This document shows, one piece after another, positions 1 through 8,373 of a stretch of DNA of 45,248 bases; position 1 is the stretch's first letter; every line of letters begins with the position of its first letter. Under the pieces are notes generated by a model, which was given only the letters and a program-made list of their open reading frames with translations, had not been told where the DNA came from and did not search any database. A program made the translations under genes and the position numbers. The DNA is from Mycobacterium colombiense (GTDB lineage: Bacteria > Actinomycetota > Actinomycetes > Mycobacteriales > Mycobacteriaceae): positions 1-45,248 of the forward strand of contig NZ_MBEI01000084.1 of assembly GCF_001953985.1 (NCBI RefSeq). Reading direction: 5' to 3'.

Positions 1-594
1 CATAGCTACCCCCCCGCCGCCCCCACGCGCCCCCCGCTCACCGGCCGGCCCGCGCGGCCGCCGGTTGCGGCCAGCCTGGTCGCCGCGGCGCCGCGGCCCC
101 CGCACGACCCGACGCACCCCGGAGCGCCGGAGCCGTCGCGGCCCGCACGCCCCACGGACCCGCGGCCCGCGCAGGAACCGGCCGCGAGCACCACGCGCAT
201 CCCGTCCCGGCCCAGCCAGCCGACCGAGGCCAAGACGACGCGCTTCTCCGCCCAGGGCGCGCCCGGCCGTGACCGGCCGGCCGAACCGCGCCCCGCCAAT
301 TCCGCGCCGCCGGCGCCGCAGCGGCCCCCGGCGCCGGCTCCGGCGGCACCACCGTCCGGCGATCAGACGCGGGCCATCCCGGTTCCCGGCAACCGGGCCG
401 ACGACAACGGCGACGCCGCCGAACCCACCACCGCCCTGCCGAAGATCCGCCCGGAAGGCAACGAACCCGAAGCGGCCACCGAGCAGGCGAACGCGCGCGG
501 TCAGGGTGAGAACGGCGACCCGGCGCGACAACGCCGGCGCTCCGGCGGCGGCCTGTCCGCCCAGGATCTGCTGCGCCGCGAGGGACGGCTGTAG
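1..594 (+). CDS. mmpL3: MmpL3 trehalose monomycolate flippase, C-terminal tail (partial, 5' end outside window)
   Basis: Frame 1 is open from the first base to a TAG at 592-594 and encodes 197 residues. The stretch is almost all Pro, Ala, Arg, Thr and Glu with no membrane segment. It contains EPTTALP and ends in SAQDLLRREGRL. Length, composition and this ending fit the long disordered cytoplasmic tail of MmpL3, the essential RND-type exporter of trehalose monomycolate. Context agrees: in M. tuberculosis mmpL3 lies next to the AI-2E permease gene in the same convergent arrangement. The catalytic membrane part is outside the window, so the call rests on the tail and on gene order. Other open frames over this stretch are shadows of the biased composition. 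Confidence 0.82.
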   Translation, partial: HSYPPAAPTRPPLTGRPARPPVAASLVAAAPRPPHDPTHPGAPEPSRPARPTDPRPAQEPAASTTRIPSRPSQPTEAKTTRFSAQGAPGRDRPAEPRPANSAPPAPQRPPAPAPAAPPSGDQTRAIPVPGNRADDNGDAAEPTTALPKIRPEGNEPEAATEQANARGQGENGDPARQRRRSGGGLSAQDLLRREGRL

Positions 595-597
595 TCA

Positions 598-622
598 GCC
601 GCCCGGGCGGCGCTCAACGCCG
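598..622. terminator. Candidate bidirectional terminator between mmpL3 and the AI-2E permease
   Basis: Between two convergent stop codons lie a self-complementary GCCGCCCGGGCGGC (598-611) and an overlapping stem CGGCG-ctcaa-CGCCG (608-622). There is no U-tract, which is usual for mycobacterial hairpin terminators. No test of function was possible. Confidence 0.4.
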
Positions 623-638
623 CGAAAGGGCTTGAGCC

Positions 639-1787
639 TCAGGCGGATTCGTCCTCGGGTTTGTCGGGCTCGGCCTGCAGGATCGCGTTCTTGTCGTCCG
701 TCTCCTCGACCTGTTTCTCGGCTTCGGCGGACGGATCGGGCGCCAACAGCACCTGGATCGCGTTGTTGAGGAACGCGACCGTAGGTACGGCCAGCAGGGC
801 GCCGACGATCCCGGCGAGCACGCCGCCGGTGGAGATGGCGAGCACCACCCCCAGCGGGTGAATGGAGACCGCGCGGCCCATCACCAGCGGTTGCAGCAGA
901 TGGGCCTCGATCTGGTTGACCGCGATCAGCAGGCCCAGCGTGATCAGGGCGTACACGATGCCCTTGGCCAGCAGCGCGACCACCACGGCCACCAGGCCCG
1001 AGATCAGGGCACCGACCAGCGGGATGAACGCGCCCAGGAACACCAGCGATGACAGCGGCAGCGCGAGCGGGACGCCCATGATCGCCAAACCGGTGCCGAC
1101 CCCGGCCGCGTCGGTGAGGGCCACCAGGAAGGTGGCCCGCACGTAGCCGATCAGCGACCCGTAACCGGCGTTGCCGGCTTCGTGCACCCGGCCGCGGACG
1201 TCCGCCGGGATGATCTGCACGACGTACTGCCAGATGTTGCGCCCGCCGTAGAGAAAGAAGATCAGCGTGAACAGCACCAGCACCGCCGCGGTGACCAGCT
1301 CGGTGACGGTGGCCGCGGTGGACAGCGCGCCGCTGGTCAGCTTCGCCTGATTGTTGTGCAGCGCCTCGATGGCGGCGTTGCCCGCGCTGTTGATCTGTTC
1401 GTTGCGCAGGTGCGCCGGCCCGTTGATGAGCCAGCGGCGCGTCGACTCGATGCTCTGCGTCACCTGTTCGGTCAGCCCGGGCAGGCCGTCGATGAACTGC
1501 AGGATGACGAATGCCAGGATGCCGCCCAGGATCGCGAAGCCACCCAGCAGCACCAGCGCCACCGCGCCACCGCGGGGCAGGCCCCGCTTGTCCAGCCAGT
1601 CGACCACCGGCACCAGCAACGCGCTCACCAGCAGCGCCACCAGCACCGGCACGACGATGACTTCGAGTTTCTTCACCACCCACAACAGGGCGACCACGGC
1701 AATCAGGATGACCAGCAAGCGCCAGGCCCAGGCGGCGGTCTTGCGGACAAGGGGTTCGACCGACGCGTCGTCGGCGTTTGCTGACAT
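639..1787 (-). CDS. AI-2E family (PerM-like) membrane transporter, Rv0205 type
   Basis: The 382-residue protein has hydrophobic segments at about residues 18-40, 43-66 and 74-100, then a soluble middle part (about 105-150), then further paired segments. This is the AI-2E_transport/PerM pattern. The conserved C-terminal half carries GxPLALPLSSLVFLGAFIPLVGA and an NQIEAHLLQPLVMGRAV stretch typical of the family. Family members are secondary exporters with varied substrates, and none can be assigned here. The C-terminus is charged and acidic. The gene is convergent with mmpL3. The ATG at 1787 has a TAGGCT -10 hexamer ending 6 nt upstream and no Shine-Dalgarno, so the transcript is probably leaderless. 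Confidence 0.88.
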   Translation of the reverse strand: MSANADDASVEPLVRKTAAWAWRLLVILIAVVALLWVVKKLEVIVVPVLVALLVSALLVPVVDWLDKRGLPRGGAVALVLLGGFAILGGILAFVILQFIDGLPGLTEQVTQSIESTRRWLINGPAHLRNEQINSAGNAAIEALHNNQAKLTSGALSTAATVTELVTAAVLVLFTLIFFLYGGRNIWQYVVQIIPADVRGRVHEAGNAGYGSLIGYVRATFLVALTDAAGVGTGLAIMGVPLALPLSSLVFLGAFIPLVGALISGLVAVVVALLAKGIVYALITLGLLIAVNQIEAHLLQPLVMGRAVSIHPLGVVLAISTGGVLAGIVGALLAVPTVAFLNNAIQVLLAPDPSAEAEKQVEETDDKNAILQAEPDKPEDESA

Positions 1788-1793
1788 CTGGCC

Positions 1794-1799
1794 AGCCTA
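1794..1799 (-). promoter_or_regulatory. -10 box TAGGCT for a leaderless AI-2E permease transcript
   Basis: TAGGCT, read on the minus strand, fits the mycobacterial TANNNT -10 consensus. It ends 6 nt before the ATG at 1787, which places the predicted transcription start at or within a base of the start codon. The same hexamer sits at the same distance before the pirin and sigG genes in this window. Confidence 0.5.
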
Positions 1800-1967
1800 T
1801 CCGCCGCGGCCCACGCTCAAACGTGTGTTGAAGCCGTCTCACCGAGTGCTGCGCGGGGGCTGGCGCCATCGCCGTCGGCACGATCCGGTTACGACCCCGG
1901 AACTTCCAAGACACGGTAGGCGATGCGCAGCGATCGCCGCGCCACCTGCACCGTTACCCTAAATCAC

Positions 1968-3164
1968 GTGCCGCACGACGCACCCGCCCACAAAACCACA
2001 CCCCCGCGCGCGGGGGCAGCTCCCGCTTGCGGCGGCGAAACCCCGCGCGGGAAGTACTGGTGGGTGCGCTGGGTGATCCTCGCGGCGGTTGCCATCGTGC
2101 TTGCCGTCGAGGTTTCGCTGGGCTGGGATCAGCTGGCCAAAGCCTGGATGAGCCTGTATGAGGCGAAATGGTGGTGGTTGCTCGCATCGGCGGCGGCGGC
2201 GGCCGCATCGATGCACAGCTTTGCTCAGATCCAGCGCACGTTGCTCAAGTCGGCCGGCGTGAACGTCAAGCAGTTGCGCTCCGAGGCCGCGTTCTACGCC
2301 GCCAATTCGCTGAGCACCACGCTGCCCGGCGGGCCCGTGCTGTCGGCGACCTTCCTGTTCCGGCAGCAGCGGCTGTGGGGCGCCTCGACCGTGGTGGCGT
2401 CGTGGCAGCTGGTGATGTCGGGCGTGCTGCAGGCGGTGGGATTGGCTTTGCTCGGCCTGGGCGGCGCCTTCCTGCTGGGCGCGAAGAACAACCCGTTCTC
2501 GTTGCTGTTCACCCTCGGCGGCTTCGTCGCGCTGCTGCTGCTGGCCCAAGCCGTCGCGTCACGGCCGGAGTTGATCGACGGCATCGGCAGCCGGGTGCTG
2601 GCGTGGGTCAACTCGGTGCGCGGCAGGCCGGCCGACGCCGGCCTGGACAAGTGGCGCGAGACGCTGATGCAGCTGGAATCGGTGAGCCTGGGCCGGCGCG
2701 ACCTGGGGGTGGCGTTCGGCTGGTCGATGTTCAACTGGATCGCCGACGTCGCCTGCCTGGGCTTCGCCGCATACGCCGCCGGAGATCACGCCTCGGTCGC
2801 CGGGTTGACGGTGGCCTACGCGGCCGCCCGCGCGGTCGGGACGATCCCGCTGATGCCCGGCGGCCTGTTGATCGTGGAGGCGGTGCTGGTGCCCGGCCTG
2901 GTGTCCAGTGGGATGTCGCTGCCTAACGCGATTTCGGCGATGCTGATCTACCGGCTGATCAGCTGGTTGCTGATCTCCGCGATCGGCTGGGTGGTGTTCT
3001 TCTTCGTGTTCCGCACCGAGAACATCGCCGACTCCGACGAGGACCCGATCACGGGTCCGCTACCGGTCGTGCCGCTGCAGGGCGACCCCCCGGCCGACCC
3101 GACCGAGACCGCACTGCAGGGGCCGTTACCGCCCGACCGGAATCCGGACGCCGAGGACCAGTAG
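1968..3164 (+). CDS. Integral membrane protein, lysylphosphatidylglycerol synthase TM-region (UPF0104) family, Rv0204c type
   Basis: About eight hydrophobic segments follow a short soluble N-terminus, beginning near WWVRWVILAAVAIVLAVEV. The middle carries a conserved stretch around FYAANSLSTTLPGGPVLSATF and RAVGTIPLMPGGLLIVE. These glycine/proline-rich motifs are typical of the LPG_synthase_TM/YbhN group, which are flippase-like proteins without the synthase domain. The C-terminus is a Pro- and acid-rich tail. I chose GTG 1968 (398 aa) because TACCCT at 1955-1960 could be a -10 for a leaderless start there. An in-frame ATG at 1923 would add 15 residues. The substrate is unknown. Next to MmpL3, MmpL11 and a haemophore, a role in envelope lipid handling is plausible but only inferred. 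Confidence 0.82.
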   Translation: MPHDAPAHKTTPPRAGAAPACGGETPRGKYWWVRWVILAAVAIVLAVEVSLGWDQLAKAWMSLYEAKWWWLLASAAAAAASMHSFAQIQRTLLKSAGVNVKQLRSEAAFYAANSLSTTLPGGPVLSATFLFRQQRLWGASTVVASWQLVMSGVLQAVGLALLGLGGAFLLGAKNNPFSLLFTLGGFVALLLLAQAVASRPELIDGIGSRVLAWVNSVRGRPADAGLDKWRETLMQLESVSLGRRDLGVAFGWSMFNWIADVACLGFAAYAAGDHASVAGLTVAYAAARAVGTIPLMPGGLLIVEAVLVPGLVSSGMSLPNAISAMLIYRLISWLLISAIGWVVFFFVFRTENIADSDEDPITGPLPVVPLQGDPPADPTETALQGPLPPDRNPDAEDQ

Positions 3165-3193
3165 CCGGGCGAAGCGGGTCGCCGCCATCGGGC

Positions 3194-3748
3194 CTAGCCG
3201 ACGGTGTTGCCGCGCGACGGGCCCGGCAGCGGGTTGGTGGCCGCGGGCGGCGCCGGCTGCGGCGCGGCGGCCGGGGCGCCACCGGTGGTCCCGCCCAGCG
3301 GCGAAGCGCCCGGGGCGTTTCCGGGCAGCGCGGGCAGCCCACCGGCCGCGCCCTGCGCCTGCTGCATCAGCCCCATCGCCTGCGGGATCGAGATCGGCAA
3401 CTTGCACTGCAGCGACAGGTTCGTCAGCGGCTGGGCAATGGACGTCATGTCACCGGCGACCTTGGGGTTCGCCTCGAAGTAGGACTTCAGCCCGTTCACC
3501 GACTGGGGCCCCGCCTGCTGCTGCAGCATCGAGGTCATCGTCTGGTTGGTCTCCGGGTGGGAATCCAGGTAGTCACCCATCGACTTGGAGACTGAGCCGA
3601 TCGTCCGCGCGACCTCGCTGGCCGCGCACGGGTCGTTGGCACCGGTCGCCGGGGCGCCGGCGAGCACCGCGACGGCCACACCGGGCACGGTCGCGGCGAT
3701 CAGTCCGGCGAAGATTTTGCGACCCCGTCCGGCGGTGGCTCTGGTCAT
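3194..3748 (-). CDS. Secreted haemophore (haem-binding protein), Rv0203 family
   Basis: The 184-residue precursor has a Sec signal peptide (about residues 1-37, ATGA then NDPC). A helical domain of about 100 residues follows with two cysteines (C41 and the one in SLQCKLP) that probably form a disulphide. Residues Y60 and H64 in GDYLDSHP match the Tyr-x3-His haem ligand pair known for M. tuberculosis Rv0203 (Tyr59, His63). The third reported ligand (His89 there) seems to be replaced: residue 90 is Tyr. A Pro/Ala/Gly-rich C-terminal tail of about 50 residues follows. Start ATG 3748 is preceded by AAGGAG at 3755-3760. The family extracts haem and passes it to MmpL3/MmpL11, both encoded nearby. 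Confidence 0.86.
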   Translation of the reverse strand: MTRATAGRGRKIFAGLIAATVPGVAVAVLAGAPATGANDPCAASEVARTIGSVSKSMGDYLDSHPETNQTMTSMLQQQAGPQSVNGLKSYFEANPKVAGDMTSIAQPLTNLSLQCKLPISIPQAMGLMQQAQGAAGGLPALPGNAPGASPLGGTTGGAPAAAPQPAPPAATNPLPGPSRGNTVG

Positions 3749-4102
3749 GGACAACTCCTTAAGAGTTTGCGACGACCGCCGCATCGGCGCCTCGCAAACG
3801 ACTGCGATAAGACGGCCCCACGCAACGAAGGCGTTCCCCCCGAATCCCCCGGGGGCCCGGCGGGCCATCCGACATCCTGCCACCGCCGATATCACCCCTG
3901 CCAGTCCGCACAAAGGCCGGGCCGGGATATGTGACCGAAATCCCGCTTGGTCACCGGTTCACAACGTCTTCGCAGCGTCTTGGCAACAACGCCGTCGCCG
4001 CAGCTCAGGAACTAGATAAGCCCGCATAATCCACAGGCCGCTGCGGTATCGTCGCCAACACGCGTTAGCGAGACCCCGGGGAGCGACAAAATCCAGCAGT
4101 TA
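3749..4102. promoter_or_regulatory. Divergent intergenic region between haemophore and mmpL11
   Basis: This 354-bp gap has no convincing gene. Two inverted repeats are visible. GTTTGCGA (3765-3772) pairs with TCGCAAAC (3792-3799) just upstream of the haemophore Shine-Dalgarno. GTGACC (3930-3935) pairs with GGTCAC (3948-3953) mid-gap. CATAAT near 4024-4029 could be an mmpL11 -10. I saw no IdeR iron box (TTAGGTTAGGCTAACCTAA type) by eye. Haem- or iron-responsive control is expected from function but not demonstrated by the sequence. Confidence 0.45.
3765..3799 (-). promoter_or_regulatory. Inverted repeat / possible 5' UTR hairpin before the haemophore gene
   Basis: Eight-base arms GTTTGCGA and TCGCAAAC match perfectly with a 19-nt GC-rich spacer that can itself pair. 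On the minus strand the structure ends about 5 nt before AAGGAG, so it could act as a leader hairpin or a repressor site. Confidence 0.35.
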
Positions 4103-7100
4103 ATGATGCGCCTCAGCCGCAGCCTGCGTAGGTACCGCTGGTTGGTCTTCACGGGCTGGCTGCTGGCATTGGTTCCGGCGGTCTACCTGGCGCTGACGCA
4201 GTCGGGCAACCTGACCGGCGGTGGGTTCGACGTGGCCGGATCGCAGTCGCTGGCGGTGCACGACCAGCTCGAGGAGCTCTACCACGACCAGGGTGGATCG
4301 TCGTTGGCGCTGGTCGCCGCGCTTCGGCCCGACGCCAGCTACCAGGACATGAACGACGCCGTCGCGCAGCTGCGACAGATCGCGGGCGGCATCCCCGGCA
4401 CCGCCGAGATCCCCAACCCCACCCAGCGGCCCCCGCAGCCGGACCGGCCCTACGTGCTCTCGGTGCGGCTGGATTCCCGTAACACCAGCGACATCGCCAA
4501 GCAGCTCCGCACCAAGGTCGGCATCAAGGGCGACCAGCCCGGCCAGACCGCGAACGGCCGCGTGCGGCTCTACGTCATCGGGCAGGGCGCGCTGTCCGCC
4601 GCCGCCGCGGCCAACACCAAGCACGACATCGCCGCCGCCGAGAAGTGGAACCTGCCGGTCATCCTGATCGTGCTGCTCGCGGTGTTCGGGTCGCTGGCCG
4701 CCGCCGCCATCCCGCTGGCCCTGGGCATCTGCACGGTCGTGGTCACCATGGGCCTGGTCTATCTGCTGTCCGCCTACACAACGATGTCGGTGTTCGTGAC
4801 CTCGACGGTGTCCATGTTCGGGATCGCGCTGGCCGTCGACTATTCGCTGTTCATCCTGATGCGATTCCGGGAGGAGCTGCGCACCGGGCGCCAGCCCCGC
4901 GAAGCCGTCGACGCCGCGATGGCCACCTCCGGGCTGGCCGTGGTGCTGTCCGGCATGACGGTGATCGCCTCCCTCACCGGGATCTACGTGATCAACACCC
5001 CGGCGCTGAAGTCGATGGCCACCGGCGCCATCCTGGCCGTCGCGGTGGCCATGCTGACCTCGACGACGTTGACGCCGGCGGCGCTGGCGACGTTCGGGCG
5101 GGCGGCGGCCAAGCGGTCGGGCTTCCTGCACTGGTCGCGGCGGCCCGAGAGCACCCAGTCCCGGTTCTGGAACCGCTGGATCGGCTGGGTGATGCGCCGG
5201 CCGTGGGTGTCCGCGCTGGCGGCATCGCTGGTGCTGCTCGTGATGGCCGCGCCGGCGGCGTCGATGGTGCTGGGCAACAGCCTGCTGCGCCAGTTCGACT
5301 CGTCGCACGAAATCCGCGCCGGGGTGGGCGCCGCGGCCCAGGCCCTCGGTCCCGGCGCGCTGGGCCCGATCCGGGTGCTGATCAACTTCCCCGATGGCGG
5401 CGCGGCCTCCCCCGAACACAGCCACACCGTCGGCGCGATCCGCCAGCGGATGTCGCAGGCACCCAACATCGTCTCGGTGTCGCCGCCGCAGTTCGCCGAG
5501 GACAACGGCAGCGCGCTGCTGTCCGCGGTGCTGTCGGTGGACCCCGAGGACATGAAGGCCCGCGAGACCGTCGGCTGGATGCGCGCGCAGCTGCCCAAGG
5601 TTCCCGAGGCGGGCACGGCGCGCGTCGACGTCGGCGGCCCCACCGCGCTGATCAAAGACTTCGACGACCAGGTGTCGGCGACCGAGCCGCTGGTGCTGGC
5701 CATCGTCGCGGCAATCGCGTTCGTGATGCTGCTGGTCTCGGTCCACTCGGTCTTCTTGGCGCTCAAGGGCGTCCTGATGACGTTGCTGTCGGTCGCCGCC
5801 GCCTACGGCAGCCTGGTGATGGTGTTCCAGTGGGGCTGGCTGAAGGACCTCGGCTTCGCCCAGATCAGCTCGATCGACAGCACCGTTCCCCCGCTGGTGC
5901 TCGCGATGACCTTCGGGTTGTCGATGGACTACGAGATCTTCCTGCTCACCCGCATCCGGGAGCGCTTCCTGCATTCCGGTAACACCCGCGACGCGGTGGC
6001 CTACGGCGTCAGCACCAGCGCCCGCACCATCACCAGCGCCGCGCTGATCATGATCGCGGTGTTCGTCGGCTTCGCGTTCGCCGGCATGCCGCTGGTCGCC
6101 GAGATCGGCGTGGCGTGCGCGGTCGCGATCGCGGTGGACGCCACCGTGGTGCGGCTGGTGATGGTGCCGGCGCTGATGGCGATGTTCGCCCAATGGAACT
6201 GGTGGCTGCCGCCATGGCTGTCCCGGGTGCTGCCGTCGGTCGACTTCGACCGGCCGCTGCCCGAGGTCGACCTAGGCGACGTGGTCGTCATCCCTGACGA
6301 CATCTCGGCGCTGGTGGCGCCCAGCGCCGACCTGCGGATGGTGCTCAAGTCATCCGCGAAGCTCAAGCACCTGGCGCCCGACGCCGTCTGCGTCACCGAT
6401 CCGCTCGCCTTCACCGGGTGCGGCCGCAACGCCGCGCAGGCGTCGGGCCCGGACGAGGAGCAGACCCGCGGCCTGGGTCCCGCGCAGATCCCCCACCAGG
6501 TCGCCCTCAGCGAGGAGAAGGTCAGCGTCGGCGTTGGCGCCGGCGACAAGAAGCCCGGCACCAACGGCCACACCAACGGCTCCCCGGCGGCCAAGAAGCT
6601 GGTCGGCGGCCTGACCTCGCGCAACGGCATCGCCAAGGCCATCGCCGGGGCGGGCCGGCCCGTTCACCCGGTGACGCTGTGGCGGGGCCGCCTGTCGGTC
6701 GCGATCGACGCGCTGGAGACGGACACGGACACCGTTACGGCCGGCGACGGACCGAGATACGAGCGGCGCAGCCCCGTGGAGACCACGAACGTTCAGCTGC
6801 CCACCGGCGACCGGCTGCTGGTCCCGACCGGCGCCGAAACCCTGCGGCTCAAGGGCTACCTGATCATGTGCCGTAACAGTCGGCGCGACTATGCCGATTT
6901 TGCAGACATGGTCGATTCGTTGGAGCCCGAGACCGCCGCGGTGGTGCTGGCCGGAATGGACAGGTACTACTGTTGTAAATCATCCAGGCGGCAGTGGATT
7001 GCCACCCAGTTGGTCCGTCGACTCGCAGATCCCGACCCGTGCGATTACCCGGGAGACCAGGGATCGGAAGCCGACGGCAACGCGGACTGGGAGGAAATCA

Positions 7101-7150
7101 GGCAGCGCTGCCTGGCCGTGGCCGTAGCGATGCTGGAGGAGGCGAGGTGA
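4103..7150 (+). CDS. mmpL11: MmpL11 RND-family lipid/haem transporter
   Basis: The 1015-residue protein has the MMPL layout: TM1 (about 13-31), a periplasmic domain, a TM bundle, a second periplasmic domain, a second bundle, and a long cytoplasmic tail from about residue 700. Both halves carry the proton-relay Asp-Tyr pair, D246-Y247 in ALAVDYSLF and D609-Y610 in LSMDYEIF, so it should be an active proton-driven pump. M. tuberculosis MmpL11 exports monomeromycolyl diacylglycerol and mycolate wax esters and has been implicated in haem uptake with Rv0203, whose homologue lies divergently upstream. The tail includes a Gly/Lys/Asn-rich linker and a cysteine-containing end (MDRYYCCKSSRRQW). The stop overlaps the next gene's GTG by 4 nt. 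No clear Shine-Dalgarno precedes the tandem ATG. Confidence 0.93.
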   Translation: MMRLSRSLRRYRWLVFTGWLLALVPAVYLALTQSGNLTGGGFDVAGSQSLAVHDQLEELYHDQGGSSLALVAALRPDASYQDMNDAVAQLRQIAGGIPGTAEIPNPTQRPPQPDRPYVLSVRLDSRNTSDIAKQLRTKVGIKGDQPGQTANGRVRLYVIGQGALSAAAAANTKHDIAAAEKWNLPVILIVLLAVFGSLAAAAIPLALGICTVVVTMGLVYLLSAYTTMSVFVTSTVSMFGIALAVDYSLFILMRFREELRTGRQPREAVDAAMATSGLAVVLSGMTVIASLTGIYVINTPALKSMATGAILAVAVAMLTSTTLTPAALATFGRAAAKRSGFLHWSRRPESTQSRFWNRWIGWVMRRPWVSALAASLVLLVMAAPAASMVLGNSLLRQFDSSHEIRAGVGAAAQALGPGALGPIRVLINFPDGGAASPEHSHTVGAIRQRMSQAPNIVSVSPPQFAEDNGSALLSAVLSVDPEDMKARETVGWMRAQLPKVPEAGTARVDVGGPTALIKDFDDQVSATEPLVLAIVAAIAFVMLLVSVHSVFLALKGVLMTLLSVAAAYGSLVMVFQWGWLKDLGFAQISSIDSTVPPLVLAMTFGLSMDYEIFLLTRIRERFLHSGNTRDAVAYGVSTSARTITSAALIMIAVFVGFAFAGMPLVAEIGVACAVAIAVDATVVRLVMVPALMAMFAQWNWWLPPWLSRVLPSVDFDRPLPEVDLGDVVVIPDDISALVAPSADLRMVLKSSAKLKHLAPDAVCVTDPLAFTGCGRNAAQASGPDEEQTRGLGPAQIPHQVALSEEKVSVGVGAGDKKPGTNGHTNGSPAAKKLVGGLTSRNGIAKAIAGAGRPVHPVTLWRGRLSVAIDALETDTDTVTAGDGPRYERRSPVETTNVQLPTGDRLLVPTGAETLRLKGYLIMCRNSRRDYADFADMVDSLEPETAAVVLAGMDRYYCCKSSRRQWIATQLVRRLADPDPCDYPGDQGSEADGNADWEEIRQRCLAVAVAMLEEAR

Positions 7151-7683
7151 CGTTGGCACCCGACCGACGCCCCGCACCGCCGCCCCATCGGCCGGGCCCC
7201 GAACAACGTCCACGCGGCAATGGGCCGTCCGGGTCCTTTCAGGATCCCGACCAGCCGGTGGAGTTCTGGCCGACCGCGGCCATCCGGTCCGCCCTGCAGG
7301 GCGGTGACATCGCGACCTGGAAGCGCATCGCCGGCGCGCTGAAGCGCGACCCGTACGGGCGGACCGCCCGTCAGGTCGAAGAGGTCCTCGAAGGCACCCG
7401 GCCGTACGGCATCGCCAAGGCGCTGTGGGAGGTGCTCGAGCGGGCCCGCACCCACCTGGAGGCCAACGAGCGCGCCGAGGTGGCGCGCCACGTGCGGCTC
7501 CTGATCGACCGGTCGGGCCTGGCCCCGCAGGAGTTCGCGTCCCGCATCGGGGTCACGGCCGAGGAGCTGGACGGCTACCTCGACGGCAGCACCAGCCCGA
7601 CGGCCGCGCTGATGATCCGGATCCGGCGGCTGTCGGACCGGTTCGTCAAGGTGAAGTCCGCCCGGTCCGCCGAAGCCAACTGA
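7147..7683 (+). CDS. Small helix-turn-helix protein coupled to mmpL11, Rv0201c type
   Basis: The 178-residue protein starts at a GTG that overlaps the mmpL11 stop (GTGA), so translation is probably coupled. The N-terminal 35 residues are Pro/Arg-rich. The middle (about 40-100) is a helical segment with WKRIAGALKRDPYGRTARQVEEVL. The C-terminal part (LLIDRSGLAPQEFASRIGVTAEELDGYLDGSTSPTAALM...) looks like an XRE/Cro-type helix-turn-helix. No membrane segment is visible. The function is not established. Co-translation with mmpL11 suggests a DNA-binding regulator or partner of this transport locus. Confidence 0.8.
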   Translation: MTLAPDRRPAPPPHRPGPEQRPRGNGPSGSFQDPDQPVEFWPTAAIRSALQGGDIATWKRIAGALKRDPYGRTARQVEEVLEGTRPYGIAKALWEVLERARTHLEANERAEVARHVRLLIDRSGLAPQEFASRIGVTAEELDGYLDGSTSPTAALMIRIRRLSDRFVKVKSARSAEAN

Positions 7684-7689
7684 TCTGGG

Positions 7690-8373
7690 CTACCTGACCG
7701 GCAGCACATCGGTGATCAGCCAGTCGCTGCCCCGCTTGGTCAGCGTCACCCGCAGCGCCGGCGCCGCCTGACTGGGCGGCTGTCCCGGGGTGTTCTGGGT
7801 GACCCGCAGGATCACCGCCACACTGGCCGCCGACGGCCCGAGGGCCTCGACTCCGGCCGACACCGTGGTGGCCTGCGCCGTGACGTTGTGCTGGGCCAGG
7901 TCGGCGCTGGACTTGCTGTACTGCTCTTTGAACGCGGCCGCATGCTCCGGGACGATCATCGCCGTGGCCCGGTCGATGGAGCCGGTCGGGGCGGTTGGGC
8001 TGAACGACGCCATCGCCTCCGCCATGCCGGTGGCGATCGCGACGACCTGGCGCGAGTCGTTGGTGAAGTCGTTGTCCGCCCTCGTCCAGTGCGTGTAGCC
8101 GGTCGCCACGGCCGCGGCCAGCGCCGCCGTACACAGCAGCACGACGGCCAACCGCAGCCCCGGGGCGTCATCGTCGGTGCCGAGGCTGACCGAGTCCCGA
8201 CGCAGCAGCCAGAAATTGATCGCCACGCCTTCGACGATCAGCAGGATCAGCACCGAGCACGCCGACACCCACCACAGCGGCCAGCCGAGCACCAGCCCGA
8301 TGGCCAGCAGGGCCGCGACCGCGGCCAGCGGGGCCAGAATGTCGAAGGCGAACAGCCGCCAGATGTTCCTCAT
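7690..8373 (-). CDS. omamB: Orphan Mce-associated membrane protein OmamB (Rv0200 type)
   Basis: Starting at ATG 8373 (MRNIWRLF), the 227-residue protein has hydrophobic segments at about 8-31, 33-57 and 72-93. An extracytoplasmic domain of about 130 residues ends in WLITDVLPV. That domain has the Mam/VirB8-like pattern (helix near NDFTNDSRQVVAIATG, then a strand-rich end). The start overlaps the omamA stop by 4 nt (ATGA), so the two are co-translated. In M. tuberculosis the pair sits apart from mce loci; OmamA is reported to stabilise Mce transport proteins, and OmamB is its partner by analogy. The gene is convergent with the mmpL11 operon, with only 6 nt between stops. Confidence 0.82.
   Translation of the reverse strand: MRNIWRLFAFDILAPLAAVAALLAIGLVLGWPLWWVSACSVLILLIVEGVAINFWLLRRDSVSLGTDDDAPGLRLAVVLLCTAALAAAVATGYTHWTRADNDFTNDSRQVVAIATGMAEAMASFSPTAPTGSIDRATAMIVPEHAAAFKEQYSKSSADLAQHNVTAQATTVSAGVEALGPSAASVAVILRVTQNTPGQPPSQAAPALRVTLTKRGSDWLITDVLPVR

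Noticed and set aside
65..769. Arg/Pro-rich 234-codon frame over the mmpL3 tail
   Set aside because: Its composition is a frame-shifted reading of the Pro/Ala-rich tail, and frame 1 gives the MmpL3-like ending SAQDLLRREGRL.
3749..3913. 55-residue N-terminal extension of the haemophore
   Set aside because: The ATG at 3748 has a strong AAGGAG and begins a proper signal peptide; the extension would bury it.
4100..6193. About 700-codon open frame antisense to mmpL11
   Set aside because: His/Arg/Gly-rich translation without domains; mmpL11 in the opposite frame is unambiguous.
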